A stretch of 64,000 nucleotides of DNA, taken from NCBI RefSeq assembly GCF_003265705.1, contig NW_020312785.1, positions 20,508,117 through 20,572,116 on the forward strand, given 5' to 3'. The position numbers and the translations under genes were made by a program. This document shows, piece by piece, positions 1 to 13,771 of this stretch (position 1 is its first letter; every line of letters starts with the position of its first letter). This stretch comes from Callorhinus ursinus. Its lineage: Eukaryota; Chordata; Mammalia; Carnivora; Otariidae. The notes beneath the pieces are model-generated. The model was not told where the DNA came from. It ran no database searches and worked only from the letters and a program-made list of their open reading frames with translations.

Positions 1-165
1 GGGTTGCTGGAGCGGAGTGGGTGGGAGGGATGGGGTGGCTGGGGGACGGACATCGGGGAGGGTATGTGCTATGGTGAGCGCTGTGAATTGTGTAAGACTG
101 TTGAATCACAGACCTGTACCCCTGAAACAACTAATACATTATATGTTAATTAAAAAATAAAAAAA
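1..165 (+). mobile_element. L1 3' end (carnivore type)
   Basis: GC-rich start, then a segment of the form gtgagcgctgtgaattgtg, ttgaatcacagacctg and cctgaaacaactaatacatt, then an A-rich tail. This is the usual 3' UTR of carnivore L1. It continues off the left edge and lies in a SAMSN1 intron. Confidence 0.75.
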
Positions 166-420
166 GAAAGCAAACTGATGGTTTCCAGAGAGGAGAGGGT
201 TGGGGGACAGGGTGGTACAGGCTTCCAGTTACTGAGTGAACAAGTCATATAAAACAAAAATAACAGCATAGGGAATATAGTCAATGGTACTAAAAAATAG
301 AGAGAGAGAGTTACAATGTAAAGGAACACAAATAATCCCAAATTTTCTGAGCATTTCCACCATAAAACAATATATATGTTAAATTTTATGTAGATGGTAA
401 TTGCTTTAATTTAATGATTA
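166..420 (+). mobile_element. Older L1 3' UTR fragment
   Basis: Begins gcaaactgatggtttccaga and contains agcatagggaatatagtcaa, typical of the 3' UTR of older L1 subfamilies. The adjacent younger L1 tail abuts it. The right limit is approximate. Confidence 0.6.
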
Positions 421-611
421 AATGGCTTAGTTGTAAATTTGTCAAGGAGAGCATATGGTTGCTCAACTGCACTCAACACTTCTACCATATGCATTGATAT
501 GCCTCATAGGTGACTATTACATCCACGTTTGCAAACAATGAACACTTTAAATGTAGCTTAAGGAAAGCTTCCCATAAAATTAAGTCTATATAAAAATAAT
601 GGTAATAATAA

Positions 612-835
612 TATCTACATTTAATTGAACACTTATCATGATATAGGCACAACACTAAACACTTTACCTACCTCTAGTGTAGGGACTATTAGTATTATTA
701 TTTTACCAATGAAGAAATACATTTCGTTGAGTGAAAATACTTCTAAATTACGCAGTTAATAAATGACAAAGGCAGAACTCAACATCTTGTTTGACTTCAA
801 GTTTGCATTTCTGTTATACTATCTCACAAATGACA
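612..835 (-). mobile_element. MIR SINE, antisense
   Basis: Contains the reverse-complement MIR pattern: aacacttatc, cactttacctacctc, attattattttaccaatgaag, and a decayed core region. Old and diverged. Confidence 0.6.
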
Positions 836-1595
836 GGCCAACTGTGATGTGATTAATGAAAAGTTTAACATCTGATCAAACAGTAGAGAGGAGGGATATA
901 TACTGAGAAAACTAAAAATAATGTTTATCATTGAACCTGATTCAGCAACTCCACATGTGATACATTTTAGATCAATAGGTTTTGGATCTTATGTATTTCT
1001 TAATTATTCATTCTCATTATTGAATGTTTATTTTTTGTTTTTTTATAAAGAATTTTCCTGTTATATTTAATTTCTCAATATACTTTTCAGATTCCTATGT
1101 GTATATATCTACATTTTTAAATATTGGTATTTCAGTAATGGAATTCTAAACAAAAGAAATGAAAACAGAATGACATTTAGTATTACTTTATAAATATATC
1201 CATTAGTACACATACATGCATGTGTGTATAATATATCCCCTTTATATATATGTATATTATTTATATACACATGCTTATGGATAAACCTATAAATAGCTAT
1301 ATAGTTTATCCACATTTATTTAGTTTTAAATAAGACAATATATGTATATAGAGAGAAACCCCATATAATTTCATTCTCAATTAACATCTTATATAAACCT
1401 TTAACTTCCCATAATCACACACAGATTGTAGATTCTACACAGTAGAATCTGCTGTTTAGTTTAAAACTAGGGTTAACCTGTAAAAGTAGCTCAGGCTCAT
1501 TCAGGTTGATTGATTAGTAATGGTGGCTTAGTAATTTGTGAAAGAATTTAGTGACCCTGAAAAAGTAGTTCACATGTTTTTCAGCAATTCAGCAT
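836..1595. other. Intronic AT-rich DNA, nothing recognised
   Basis: Low-complexity A/T runs with TATATA-like stretches around 1190-1350. No exon, RNA gene or clear transposon was seen. Confidence 0.5.
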
Positions 1596-1815
1596 TCATT
1601 CATTCAACAAGTATTTCTTGAGCACCTGCTCTAGGACAGCGTTTCCATTAGGCACTCAAAAATTACTGTTGCAACTGATGAAAATCCCTACTTCATGAAG
1701 GCTAATGTAGGGAGGGAGAGACAGATCTTAGAAAAGCAACGACAACAACTGTAAATAAATATCTAATAAAGGTGTGATTCAGGTGATGAAAAAGAACAGC
1801 ATGGAAAAATGCGGA
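1596..1815 (+). repeat. Ancient interspersed repeat fragment (tcaacaagtatttcttgagcacct type)
   Basis: Matches the common mammalian pattern of catt-caacaa-tattt-ttgagcacct, aaaatccctacttcatg and gggagagacagat. Similar decayed copies lie at 3138-3285 and 36739-36935. I cannot name the subfamily with confidence. Confidence 0.5.
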
Positions 1816-1899
1816 AGTTGAAAATATGCTAAGGTAGTTTCTTTGAAACATCTGTAAGAAACAATAGAAAAACCTAAAATTAAAAATATTTGTGATACT

Positions 1900-2092
1900 G
1901 GGGCACCTGGGTGGCTCAGTTGGTTAAGCATCTGCCTTCAGCTCAGGTCATGGTCCCGGGGTCCTGGGATCGAGCCCCACATGGGGCTCCTTGCTCAGCA
2001 GGGGGCCTGCTTCTCCCTCGCCCTCTGCCTGTCCCTCCCCCTGCTTGTGTTCTCTCTCTGTCAAATAAATAAATAAAAATCTTTTAAAAAAG
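1900..2092 (+). mobile_element. CAN SINE 1
   Basis: Complete element with tRNA-like head, CT-rich body and AAATAAATAAATAAAAATCTT tail. Target-site duplication tatttgtgatact at 1887-1899 and 2093-2105. Confidence 0.95.
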
Positions 2093-2487
2093 TATTTGTG
2101 ATACTTTCTTGAAGCTTAGGCAACGGTAATTTAACACAGATAGTAATAAAATAATATACTTTCTTGTTTTTTTGGTTTTTTGTGGGTTGTTTTGTTTTGT
2201 TTTTAGTTTGTAATTTTACAGTGAAGATAGAGCTTAAGTAGAGAGAAGAGAGAAGAAAAGGCTGACTTTAAATTTTTAAGGGGTTTCCAAGTTATATTTT
2301 ATTCAGGGCTTTTTAATTAAGCAAAGAATCTGCCTTTTATAACCTTGAATGTAGAAATTGAAGTTCAATGAGGACTTCAATAGGCTGTCCATTCATATTT
2401 ATCATAGGCAATCTGGGGTAAGATATGAAGTAAAACATAATATTGACTAATAATTTTGTTAACTATGTGGTTAAGCCTTCCTATTAA

Positions 2488-2923
2488 AATATTCAAGGAG
2501 AGGGGCACCTGGGTGGCTCAGTTGGTTAAGCGGCTGCCTTCAGCTCAGGTCATGATCCCGGGGTCCTGGGATCGAGCCCCACATCGGGCTCCCAGCTCAG
2601 CAGGGAGCCTGCTTCTCCCTCTGGCCCTCTCCCCTCTCATGCTGTTTCTCTCTCTCTTTCTCTCAAATAAATAAATAAATAAAATCTTAAAAAAAAAATT
2701 TCAGGGAGAGCCTAGGTGGCTTAGTCAGTTAAGCATCCAACTCTTGACTTCAGCTCAGGTTGTATCTCAGGCTTGTGAGATTCAGCCCCGTCCTGGGCTG
2801 GCAGGGAATCTATTTGAGACTCCCTCCCTCCCTCCTCTACCCCCTACCCCCATGCATGCTCTCTCTCTCTAAAATAAATAAATAAATCTTAAATATAACA
2901 AAAATACAAAATAAATATTCAAG
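2488..2923 (+). mobile_element. Two CAN SINEs in tandem within one target duplication
   Basis: A younger CAN SINE (2502-2700) is followed directly by an older, diverged one (2704-2913, start gggagagcctaggtggctta). The pair is bracketed by aatattcaag at 2488-2497 and 2914-2923. Either the younger copy landed at the edge of the older one or a dimer moved as a unit. Confidence 0.85.
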
Positions 2924-3137
2924 TTAACTAAAGGGAAGTTTCCCCTAATTTTTTTTATATTCAGGAAATATCTGTCTGTCCACCCATCAAGAATGGTGGG
3001 CAATGCTAGACTAGATGACCCTTAAGGGTCCTTTCTTGAAATCTAAGATATTGAGGATATATAACCCAAGTAGGTCCTTCAAGAAAAAGAAAAAAAAAAT
3101 CACTCCAAAGTTCTACATGAGAAGTTTTGCTTATTCA

Positions 3138-3285
3138 AAAAATATCAAGTGTCAGTTATGTTCCTGGAAGTGTTCTAGATGTTCAGAATAAATAAAAAAT
3201 ATGAAATCTCCAGGCTCATGGAGCATACCTCATAGTGGGAGATGCAGGCAATAATCAACCAATCAAAGTATCAGATAATGTTAAA
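3138..3285 (+). repeat. Ancient interspersed repeat fragment
   Basis: Contains ctggaagtgttctagatgtt, ctccaggctcatggagcata and gggagatgcaggcaat, the same family as 1596-1815. Confidence 0.4.
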
Positions 3286-3632
3286 TACTTAGAATACATT
3301 ACATATGAATTACATGAAGATTTCTATACTAGTGGCTAGACCAACTTCATATTTACTATTGCTTGAGAATGTGGGAAATACGCATGGGATACTCACCTGC
3401 AAGAAGAAAAAATTGCACTTTCTCAGTGGATTTACTTAACTCCAAAACTTTTTTACAAATGACTATTTCAACTTCTAAAGAATCAAGAGGATATTTTAAT
3501 GCCTGTTAAGCATGAATACATGCTATAGCCTTTCTAAAGCCCCCAATCAAATATCTCCATCTATGTAGACTTAATCACTCATTATGCCTGTCATTTAATT
3601 CTCTTTTGCCCATCTCAAAAATGGGAAAACCA

Positions 3633-3800
3633 GGGGCACCTGGGTGGCTCAGCCGGTTAAGCATCTGCCTTTGGCTCAGGTCATGATCCCAGGGTCCTGG
3701 GATGGAGTCCCGCATCGGGCTCCCTGCTCAGTGGGAAGTCTGCTTCTCCCTCTGCCTCTCCCCCTGCTCGTGCTCTCCCCACCCAGTAAATAAATAAAAA
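3633..3800 (+). mobile_element. CAN SINE 4
   Basis: Head ggggcacctgggtggctcag, a diverged body and an AAATAAATAAAAA tail. Located 300 bases upstream of SAMSN1 exon A. No clear target duplication was found. Confidence 0.9.
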
Positions 3801-4096
3801 CTAAAGTGGCTCTATTGTACAACGATTCAAGGAATAACTAAAATTCTTTAAAAAAACTTTTAGGTGTGAAGCTCAGGTCCTTCGATATCGCAAGTTTTAT
3901 TTTCTGAGTTTGTAACACATGTAACCAGGCTTGGACAACTTTAAAAATATGTATTATATCCAGATCGAAGTTTTGGAGGCTCCTGAACATAACACACGGG
4001 AAGCCCACAAATCTGAAATCTTCTCTTTAATAATGTTTTCAGATAAATGATTTTTATTGCTTTATTATTCTGTCTTTTGTAAACAATTCTAACTAG

Positions 4097-4246
4097 GTAT
4101 ATGAAGGGGAACCCATAAATGAAAGTGGAGAACAAAATAAAACTTCAAATAATGGAGGAGGTTTAGGGAAAAAAATGAGAGCTATTTCCTGGACAATGAA
4201 GAAAAAAGTGGGTAAAAAGTACATCAAAGCCCTTTCTGAGGAAAAG
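4097..4246 (+). CDS. SAMSN1: SAMSN1 coding exon A (SLY region, basic segment)
   Basis: This 150-base exon has phase 0 at both ends and encodes 50 residues. The acceptor AG is at 4095-4096 after a T-rich tract, and the donor GTAAAT starts at 4247. The translation runs from VYEGEPINESGEQ through GLGKKMRAISWTMKKKVGKK to ALSEEK. The lysine-rich stretch KKMRAISWTMKKKVGKK is characteristic of the SLY adaptor family (SASH1, SASH3, SAMSN1) and could act as a nuclear-localisation signal (inference). The exon start corresponds to residue 44 of the human protein as I recall it. A branch-point-like ctaac abuts the acceptor, too close to be the branch point actually used. The preceding exons, with the start codon, are outside the window. 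Confidence 0.95.
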
Positions 4247-4454
4247 GTAAATATACTCTGCTAATCATTTGTATTTTTCTATTAATTTTTTTCTTAAAAT
4301 AGGCAACAGATTCTTCTCCTAGATAAAGAATTACTTGGTCCTTTAGGAAGGACTTCAAAATCTATTTTCTCCCTCAGAAGTTAGATGGAAAAAAACCATT
4401 ATGACTCCTATGTTAATAGAGGAAATGGAGGCTCAGAAAGATCACACATGTAGC

Positions 4455-5760
4455 ATATGAAGAACGGTATGTCATATGTTGTAACAAACATCAGTACTTC
4501 ATTTCTTTTCATTGCCAAATAATATTCCATTTTACACATAAACAACATTTTATTTTTCCTTTCATCAGTTGATAGACATTTGAGTTGTTTTCACTTTCTG
4601 GCTATTGTAAATAATGCTGCCATAAATATTTATGAGTTTTTGTGTGGAAATATTCTTTTGTTTCTCTTGGGTATATGGTAACTATCTGATATTTTGAGAA
4701 ATTGGCAACCTGCTTCCCAAAGCAGTTGCATCATTTTACATTTCCACTAGCAATGTGTGACAGTTCCGGTTTCTCCACATGCTTGCCAACACTTGTTACT
4801 GTCTTTTCGATGCTAGCCTTCCTGGTGGGTGTGAAGTGGAATTTCAATGTGGCTTTGATTTGCTCTTCCCTGATGACTAATGATGCTGAGAATCTTGTCG
4901 TATTCTTATGAGCCATTTGTATATCTTCTTTAAAGAAATGTTTACTCAGGGACACCTGGATGGCTCAGTCGAGTTAGTGTCTGCCTTCGGCTCAGGTCAC
5001 GATCCCGGGATCCTAGGATGGAGCCCTGCATCAGGCTCCCTGTTCAGCAGGGAGCATGCTTCTCTCTCTCCCTCTGCCTGAAGTTCCCCCTGCTTGTGCT
5101 CTCTCTTGCTCTCTCTCTTAGTCAAATAAATAAATAAAATCTTTAAAAAAAATTAAAAAAAAAGAAATGTTTACTCAAATCTTTTGACCATTTTTTAATT
5201 GGGTTATTTGGGGTTTTTTTTATTGTTGACTTTTAAGCTTTTGAAAAATATATCCTGGAGGCAAGTACCTTATCAGATATATGATTTGCAATACTATATA
5301 TTTTCTCCCATTCTGTGGACTGTATTTTCACTTTTTTGATGGTATCATTTACAGCACAGATGTTTATAATCTGATATAGCCCAATTTATCTATTTTTTTG
5401 TCATTTAACTTTTAATATTGCAATTAAAAAACTACTGTTTAACTTAAGGTCACAAAGATTTACTCCTGTGCTTTCTTCCAAGAGTTTACAGCTGTAGCTC
5501 TTAAATTTTGGTGTATGATCTACTAATTTTTTTATGGAGTGTAGTAGGAGTCCATCTTCATTCTTTTGAATGTGGATATCAAGTTGTCGTAACACTAATT
5601 TGTTAAAAGGACAATTATTTTACTGTTGTCTTTTCTTCCACCCTTGTTGAAAATCGATTGATAATAAATACATGGTCATAATTATATATGGGTTTATTTC
5701 TGACTCTCAATTCTATTACATTGATCTGCAAGTCTTAGTCCATTCTCTTTTTTAACCCAC
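4455..5760 (-). mobile_element. L1 fragment, antisense (ORF2 C-terminal region)
   Basis: Carries the reverse complement of the conserved L1 ORF2 3' region: tggctattgtaaataatgct, ttctccacatgcttgccaac, and further tcagatatatgatttgcaa and ttctcccattctgtggactg. Broken by CAN SINE 5 at 4949-5160. It lies just after SAMSN1 exon A. Coding capacity is lost. Confidence 0.85.
4949..5160 (+). mobile_element. CAN SINE 5, inserted in L1
   Basis: Full head, body and tail. Perfect 17-base target duplication aaagaaatgtttactca at 4932-4948 and 5161-5177. Confidence 0.97.
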
Positions 5761-6151
5761 TTCAGTAGGACTTCTGTCCCCAATAATTCATTAAAACAGT
5801 AATCATAATAGATATTAACCTCTGTGTGGCTGAATTTACCGGTCACTTTTCTTCTTTCATTACTTTTCAACTGTATTTGACACAAGTGATGATTTCAATA
5901 CATTTGAAACATTCTCTTTTCTTGGTTTCTTCAACTGAGCATTCTTCTGGCTTTCTTTCTTTCTCAGAGTTTCCTTTCTTGGCTTTGGAAAGACTGTCTC
6001 TCTAAATATTCAGTCCTTCTGAGGCTTATTCCTAGATGCTGTACTCAGTCTACTCTCCCCCTCAGTGATCTCATCTAGTCTCATCACTTTGTTTTTCTGA
6101 AATTAATCTCTAGCTATGATATCTTACCTGCTGTACTTAAACAACCAATTG

Positions 6152-6312
6152 TGGGAGCGCCTGGGTGGCTCAGTTGGTGTTCAGGTCATGATCTCAGGGT
6201 CCTGGGATCGAGCCCAGCATCGGGCTCCCTGCTCAATGGGGAGCCTGCTTCTCCCTCTCCCTCTGTGCTCTCTCTCAAATAAATAAATAAAATCTTAAAA
6301 AAAAAACTAAAC
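6152..6312 (+). mobile_element. CAN SINE 6, internally deleted
   Basis: Head ggagcgcctgggtggctcag, then about 30 bases missing before tcaggtcatgatc, then the usual body and tail. Probable target duplication aaacaacca on both sides. Confidence 0.9.
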
Positions 6313-6485
6313 ATACTTTAAAAAAAACAACCACTTGCGTATTCAATATCATCATTTATATGTACAATAGGTATCTGGAACCCAATATATTCAAAACTGA
6401 ATGATTAATTCTCCATGCTCTACAAAAAAAATGTTTCTTGTCCAGTCTTCCCAGTAGTAATAGACAACATTGCCATAACTCTAGA

Positions 6486-6580
6486 TGGAAAGAAGAAAGA
6501 GGAAAGAAAAAAACAGAACAGAGAAAAAAAGGAAAGAGAAGAAGTAAGGTAGGAAGGAAGGAAGTAAAGAAAGAAGAAAG
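6486..6580 (+). repeat. Purine-rich tract
   Basis: About 95 bases of nearly unbroken A and G, including GGAA repeats. It could form triplex (H-DNA) structures (inference). Confidence 0.7.
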
Positions 6581-6904
6581 CCCAAGATTCATTCCAAATT
6601 CCCTTTTTCTCTCACTTTTCACACCAGTTCATCACCACATCCTCTTGGCTCAAACTCCAAAATCTTATCTATAACTCCTAATTTTTCTATGTAAACTATT
6701 CCTGCTTTAGACCAACCAACCAACCAAGAACAACTTCTCTTGCCGAGACTGCCATAAAACCACCTAATTGGTCATCTTTCTTCCACTCTTTCCTCCATAA
6801 AAGCCATTCTCCACACAGAAGCTGGAAGGATCTAAAGTGGAATTCAGAACACATCATGCCCCTTGTTTAAAATTTTACAATGCCTTCACAATGCCTTTCC
6901 TTAC

Positions 6905-7285
6905 TATAGTATGTTCATTCCAGTCCTCTGAGAAGCAGGTCCTAAGAAAGCAATGGACACACCAAAGATTATTGGGGAAAATGAATGTGAAGGATGGAGA
7001 AAGAAGAACTGGATAAGGAAAGCCTTCAGACAACAGTGCAAGTCTGAAACTTGTGAAAGGAGAGGAAGAAAGTGTTAGCCAGATTGGCAGATAGTCCTTG
7101 AACCAGTTTTCAATTAAAGGAGCCCTGTACCCCACCAGAATGGACTCAAATGGTATCCCCACTGTTTCAGTCATTGGCAGAGAGCATGGCCTCCATGCAG
7201 ACACCGTGGTGGATTCAGTAGCTGGGGCTGTCAGTAAAGAAGGGTCTCGCAGCAAAAGATCTGAGTGACACATTTCCATGACCAC
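6905..7285. repeat. Unclassified, LTR-like intronic segment
   Basis: A GC-richer block with caggtcctaagaaagcaatg and cattggcagagagcatggcc, which breaks the L2. A 136-codon antisense frame here has no recognisable protein features. I cannot assign a family. Confidence 0.3.
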
Positions 7286-7348
7286 TACACTTGGTCTATA
7301 AAGCTCTTCCTGATCTGACTCCAGTGTACTTCTCTTTGCTCATTTTCT

Positions 7349-7561
7349 TTATTTTTTTAATTTTTTTAAAGATTTTATTTATTTATTTGAGAGAGAGAAT
7401 GAGAGATAGAAAGAGAGCATGAGAGGGGGGAGGGTCAGAGGGAGAAGTAGACTCCCCGCTGAGCAGGGAGCCTGATGCGGGACTCGATCCCAGGACTCCA
7501 GGATCATGACCTGAGCCAAAGGCAGTCACTTAACCAACTGAGCCACCCAGGCGCCCTCTGA
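7349..7561 (-). mobile_element. CAN SINE 7, antisense
   Basis: Reverse-complement CAN SINE with T-rich start, GA-rich body and ccaactgagccacccaggcg head. Target duplication gctcattttct at 7338-7348 and 7562-7572. It is the last CAN SINE before a 25.5-kb gap. Confidence 0.95.
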
Positions 7562-7913
7562 GCTCATTTTCTAACACTCTCCTTGCTCTCACTCAGCTCC
7601 AACTACATTGGCCTGGTCTTCCCGCTCACAACCCAAGCTAATTCTGAGTTATTTTGTTCTTGCTATTCTTTTTGCTTGGAAAACTGCCTCCAATTCTTTC
7701 TACAAGTTACATCTTAACATTCAGGTCAAGAAGTCAGAGCATATATTACCCTACAGAAGAGGTCTTTGGAGGCTACTCCATCGAAATCAGCCAATCTTCC
7801 CCTAACCCTAATCCAGTAGCTAATGCCCTCACATCACTGTTTTATTTCCTTCATAGCACTTATTCCCTGAAATTTTCTTTTGTGTTTTGTTTACACACAC
7901 CTCCCCAAACACT

Positions 7914-7915
<2 letters not shown>

Positions 7916-7951
<36 letters not shown>
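7916..7951 (+). repeat. (CA)n microsatellite
   Basis: About 17 CA units inside the L2 remnant. Confidence 0.95.
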
Positions 7952-7953
<2 letters not shown>

Positions 7954-8100
7954 CCTAACACACTAAAATGTATCTCATTAGAGTAGGGACCATATTATCT
8001 TGTTTACTATGGTATCCCCGGTTCCCAAAAACAGTGCCAGGAACTTACAAGGTGTTCTCTAAACTTGTGTTGAATGACTGAACAAATGAATAAAGGAATG

Positions 8101-8871
8101 GATAAGAGCAGAGAATCAAACTGAGTATGTATCATATATGTATTCTGAAGTTTTATCGATGTTTAGAAATGCTCATAAATGAGGAATATTGAATTACATT
8201 TTGACGAATATTAAGAAATTTATAAGTTTTGTCCAAACTATCTAAATATGGAAGACATTTGAGATGTTTTCAAGCAGATGTAATTTGTTTTCAAATTGTC
8301 TGTCTTTTTATGCAGGCTTTGCTTTTCACTTGACTAGGTGTGCAAGCTCGGTATGACGATTTGTAAAGCTTCTTAGATAAGCTTCACTTTAGAATTGCAA
8401 AATGTGCATGTTTTATTCATATCTAGTGATCTGGTAGGGTGCAAATAACTGACATGAAACAACGATGCAGAATTTAAACTTGTAATATCAGATCTCAAAG
8501 GATTAGTAAGGGTGATAAATAGATGATAAGGAGAACATGAAGAAATTAAAGTGCTTAAACAGATAAAGCATAGATGTTAATAAATCTAACATTTCTGATT
8601 AAGCAGTCCAATATGATAGTCATCCTAATTTACAAAATGAACTATTATAATTTCATTTGAATTCCATAATGTGGAATGTTTCATCTAAAGAATTTTTCCA
8701 AGCATAACGTGTTTTGCTCGAAATTGAACTAAAGATTAATGACCCTCATATTTTATGCCGATGTATTCCTAAGTATTTTATTGCTAAAATATGTCTTGTT
8801 TGTTAAATCAAGTGGATATCTCCATGGATATCAGTTCTCTGCACTTAACCTCTGATATGTTTTTTCTGAAG
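8101..8871. other. Intron before exon B, nothing recognised
   Basis: AT-rich unique-looking sequence that ends in a T-rich tract at the exon B acceptor. No transposon or RNA gene was seen. Confidence 0.5.
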
Positions 8872-9001
8872 GATGAGGAAGATGGAGAGGGTGCCCTCCC
8901 ATATCGGAACAGTGACCCAATGATTGGATCTCACACAGAGAAGGTCTCCCTCAAAGCCAGCGACTCCATGGATAGTCTCTTCAGTGGGCGGAGTTCATCA
9001 A
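8872..9001 (+). CDS. SAMSN1: SAMSN1 coding exon B (SLY region, phosphoacceptor-rich)
   Basis: This 130-base exon encodes 43 residues plus the first base of a split serine codon. The acceptor follows tttttctgaag and the donor GTAAGC starts at 9002. The translation begins DEEDGEGALPYRNSDP and continues through SLKASDSMDSLFSGRSSS. Serine clusters around the SDSMDSL motif are typical of the SLY region and are plausible phosphorylation sites (inference). Human SAMSN1 as I recall it has VIGTHTEK and SLYSGQ where this has MIGSHTEK and SLFSGR, which are conservative changes. An L1 3' end begins only about 55 bases after the donor site. Confidence 0.95.
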
Positions 9002-9054
9002 GTAAGCCTATAGAATAAGGGACAAGATCCTTACTGGGAGGGCTAAGTTAATTA

Positions 9055-9280
9055 AAAACAGCAGATTTTAACTATAGAGAACAAACTTGATGGTTACCAG
9101 AGGGGAGGTGGGTGGGGAGATGGATGACATGGGTGATGGAGACTAAAGAGTACAGTTACCATGATGAGCACTGTGTAAATGTACTGAAGTGTTGAATCAC
9201 TATACTACACACCTGAAACTGATATAACACTGTTATGTTAATAATACTGGAATTAAAAAAAAAAAGAGAGAGAGAGAGAG
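9055..9280 (+). mobile_element. L1 3' end just after exon B
   Basis: Contains taactatagagaacaaact, ggttaccagaggggaggtgg, gtgttgaatcactatactac and cctgaaactgatataacact, then poly(A) and (GA)n. This is the same 3' end as at 48020-48177. It begins about 55 bases after the exon B donor. Confidence 0.9.
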
Positions 9281-9631
9281 AAACAAATTCAAATGAAAAC
9301 CAGTAATAACAGATTGGCTTCTCTGGGGCTTATCAAATTAGCAAAAAGTTTCCAGCTACTTGATAAGAGAAATAGTGAAAATGTAGGATTGCTGAATCGG
9401 TAGAGCTGCTGGTGTTTAAAATGATACACAAAATATTCGACAGAATTATGTATTATTTTGAAACTTTTAACACTGTAGTTGGCAGAACTCTTGGGGATAT
9501 GCTTCAAAAAGATCATGTTGGGTGACTAAAATCTGCATCCCTAAAATAAAAATGTTTGCTTAGGAGAACTAGCATTATCTTGAGTCAAAATTTTTAAAAT
9601 GACTTGACGTATTCAGATAAATGAAATCCCG

Positions 9632-9752
9632 TTCTGTCTCTTCTTCCTTCCCTCCCTTTTTATTCCTTTTTTCCCTCCCTCCTTTCCTTTCTTTCTTCTC
9701 TTTTTTCCCTTCTCCTGTCCTCACTTTTTCCCTTCCTTTCTGTTCCTTTTTG
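9632..9752 (+). repeat. Polypyrimidine tract
   Basis: About 120 bases almost wholly C and T (CTTCCTTCCCTCCC-type), in the intron between exons B and C. It could form triplex DNA or bind PTB-type splicing repressors (inference). Confidence 0.8.
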
Positions 9753-11777
<2,025 letters not shown>

Positions 11778-12124
11778 TGAGGTGGGAGAGGGGAATCAGA
11801 TTCTGTTGAGGCTCCAGCATAAGTTGCTGTTATGGAGATAATGCAGAATCCGAGCCTATCTGGGGAAAAGAAATTGTCTACATTTTTCTGAAAACCCAAA
11901 GCCTCACAGGTGGAGGTGCCCAGCTCTGCCTGATACTTGCTGGAGTTAAAAGGAGAGAGAGAAAAGATGGTGATATCAGGCAAGAACCCCTCACAGCAAC
12001 TCCCTTGGGAACCAGACTTGGTTGGGCAACTTCGGTACCTAAGTTAGTTGCTACGAATAACCAGACATCTTTCTCCCAATGATATTCCCTCCTGAATTCC
12101 CTCTTCTTAACCCTTATTCTCTGT

Positions 12125-12655
12125 ATTCATTTTCTATTGCTGTGGAACAAATTTCCACAAACTCAGGGACTTTAAACAACACAAATGTATTACCTCAGTG
12201 TTCTATAGGTCAAACATTTGGTCATGGCCCAACTGCATTCCCTGCTTAAGGTCTCACTGGGCTAAAATCCAGGTGACAGCTGGAGCTGTAATCTCCCTGG
12301 GGCTCAGGTCCTCTTCCAAGGCAGAGGTTGCAGGACTGAGACTCCTGCTTTCTTGCTGGATATTGTCTGGGAGTCACTCTCGGGCCCTTGAGGTTGCCAG
12401 CCGTGGTCCTCTCTACAACATGGCAGTTTGCTCCGTCAAAGCCTGCAGGGGAAGAGCTCACTCATGTTTCAAATCTCTTTAAAAGCTCCTACCTGATAAA
12501 GTCAGAAACACCCAGATAATCTCCCTCTTAATTACAACATTAACTAATTTGGGACATTAATTACATCTGCATAGTCCCTTGCACCATAAAATACAACATA
12601 ATCATGGGTGTGAAATCCATCGCTTTCATAGTCCTACTCACACTAGAGGGGAGGT
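12125..12655 (-). mobile_element. ERVL-MaLR-like LTR remnant, antisense
   Basis: Starts with attcattttctattgctgtg and continues tttaaacaacacaaatgtat, tctcactgggctaaaatcca and ttacatctgcatagtccctt, the reverse-complement layout of MLT1-type LTRs. Highly diverged and subfamily uncertain. No internal viral genes are attached. Confidence 0.55.
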
Positions 12656-13771
12656 GCTGTTGCAATCGTACAAATAGAAGGTTTGGTGCTAAAGTATTTT
12701 ATACATGTTAAATTATTCCTTTTAGTAACACAAACTGATATAGCTAAAAGGACAGAAATTATGACTTTTCTATACTATCAACACCAAGCCAATGTTAACC
12801 AGCAATTATAAGTTATGAAGTATTGATGTTATTATTTAACATTCAAGACACTCTGCTCTTCTCTTTATCCCCTCTATTGTAACAAACCAGAGTAAGCTCA
12901 GCGGGAGAATGAGGAGAACATTATTTTCCATAGTTAGCTCCTTAGTCGTTTCTATGAAATGATTTGAAGTCTAAGTTAAAGTTTTGGGGAAAGAATATTT
13001 GTAGCCTAGTAACCATTGTTGGGGGAGGGTGCAGAAGGGAACAAATTGAACACATTTTGACTCAGGAGAGCTTTTCACCTTCCCTATAATACCATACCAG
13101 TGCCCCACCACTTATGCTGTCTAAGGTGCTATTTGGAGAGCTCTTGTAGGACACAGTAAGAATCCCCCAGTCACCACTGAGGATTGAATGCTATCCTTTA
13201 TATCAAGGGTCTTATCCATAATGAAATTGGGTCTTTGCTTGGTGACCTGTGGGCGTTCCTAGAACGTATACTTTTATAAGTTTAGAGGATAATAGGAAGG
13301 ATGCAGCACAGAGCTCCCATGCTTAGAAACTTCCCCCAGAGCTTCTGGGGATTTTCTAGGTCTGTTTAGCTGATCCCATCTAGCCCAGGATTTGATTCCC
13401 CATGGTGAAAGGCAGGAAGAACCAGATGAACAGCTCACAAGGTCAGACAAGCAGATGATCACAAATCAGAAAGATCAAATCTTTTAATCACATTGACAAT
13501 GTGTGTTTTAGATGGAAGAATACACATTCATAGAACATGGGGAAAAAGCATTTTTAGTAGCAGACTTATTGTTTTGTTTGTTTGAGGGTAGTCCCCATAT
13601 CAGAATCTATAATGTCCTCTCCGGGGTAGAAATTTGTAAGTCTCAGAGGAGGAAATGTGACTTTTAAATGTAGGCACTGTATTTGTGTAGAAATCAATTT
13701 TCTTTACAAAGTACCCCTGGGGGTTTTCTAATCTTGCCAGTAACTGGCACCCTGCAGCCAATCAGTCTTAG
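12656..13771. other. Intron C-D segment, nothing recognised
   Basis: No transposon, exon or RNA gene was recognised. Confidence 0.45.

Larger units (their letters stand above)
5890..8100 (+). mobile_element. L2 LINE remnant, interrupted
   Basis: Several segments recall L2 3' sequence: ttctcctctc-type pyrimidine blocks, aaaccacctaattggtcatc, gctcttcctgatctgactcc, and the terminal part with accatattatcttgtttact, cagtgccagga and tgttgaatgactgaa at about 7985-8090. It is interrupted by CAN SINEs at 6152 and 7349, and by the purine tract and LTR-like piece between them. Extent approximate. Confidence 0.6.

Noticed and set aside
6875..7285. 136-codon antisense frame in a SAMSN1 intron
   Set aside because: No domain or homology recognised. 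It spans an LTR-like segment and L2 sequence.
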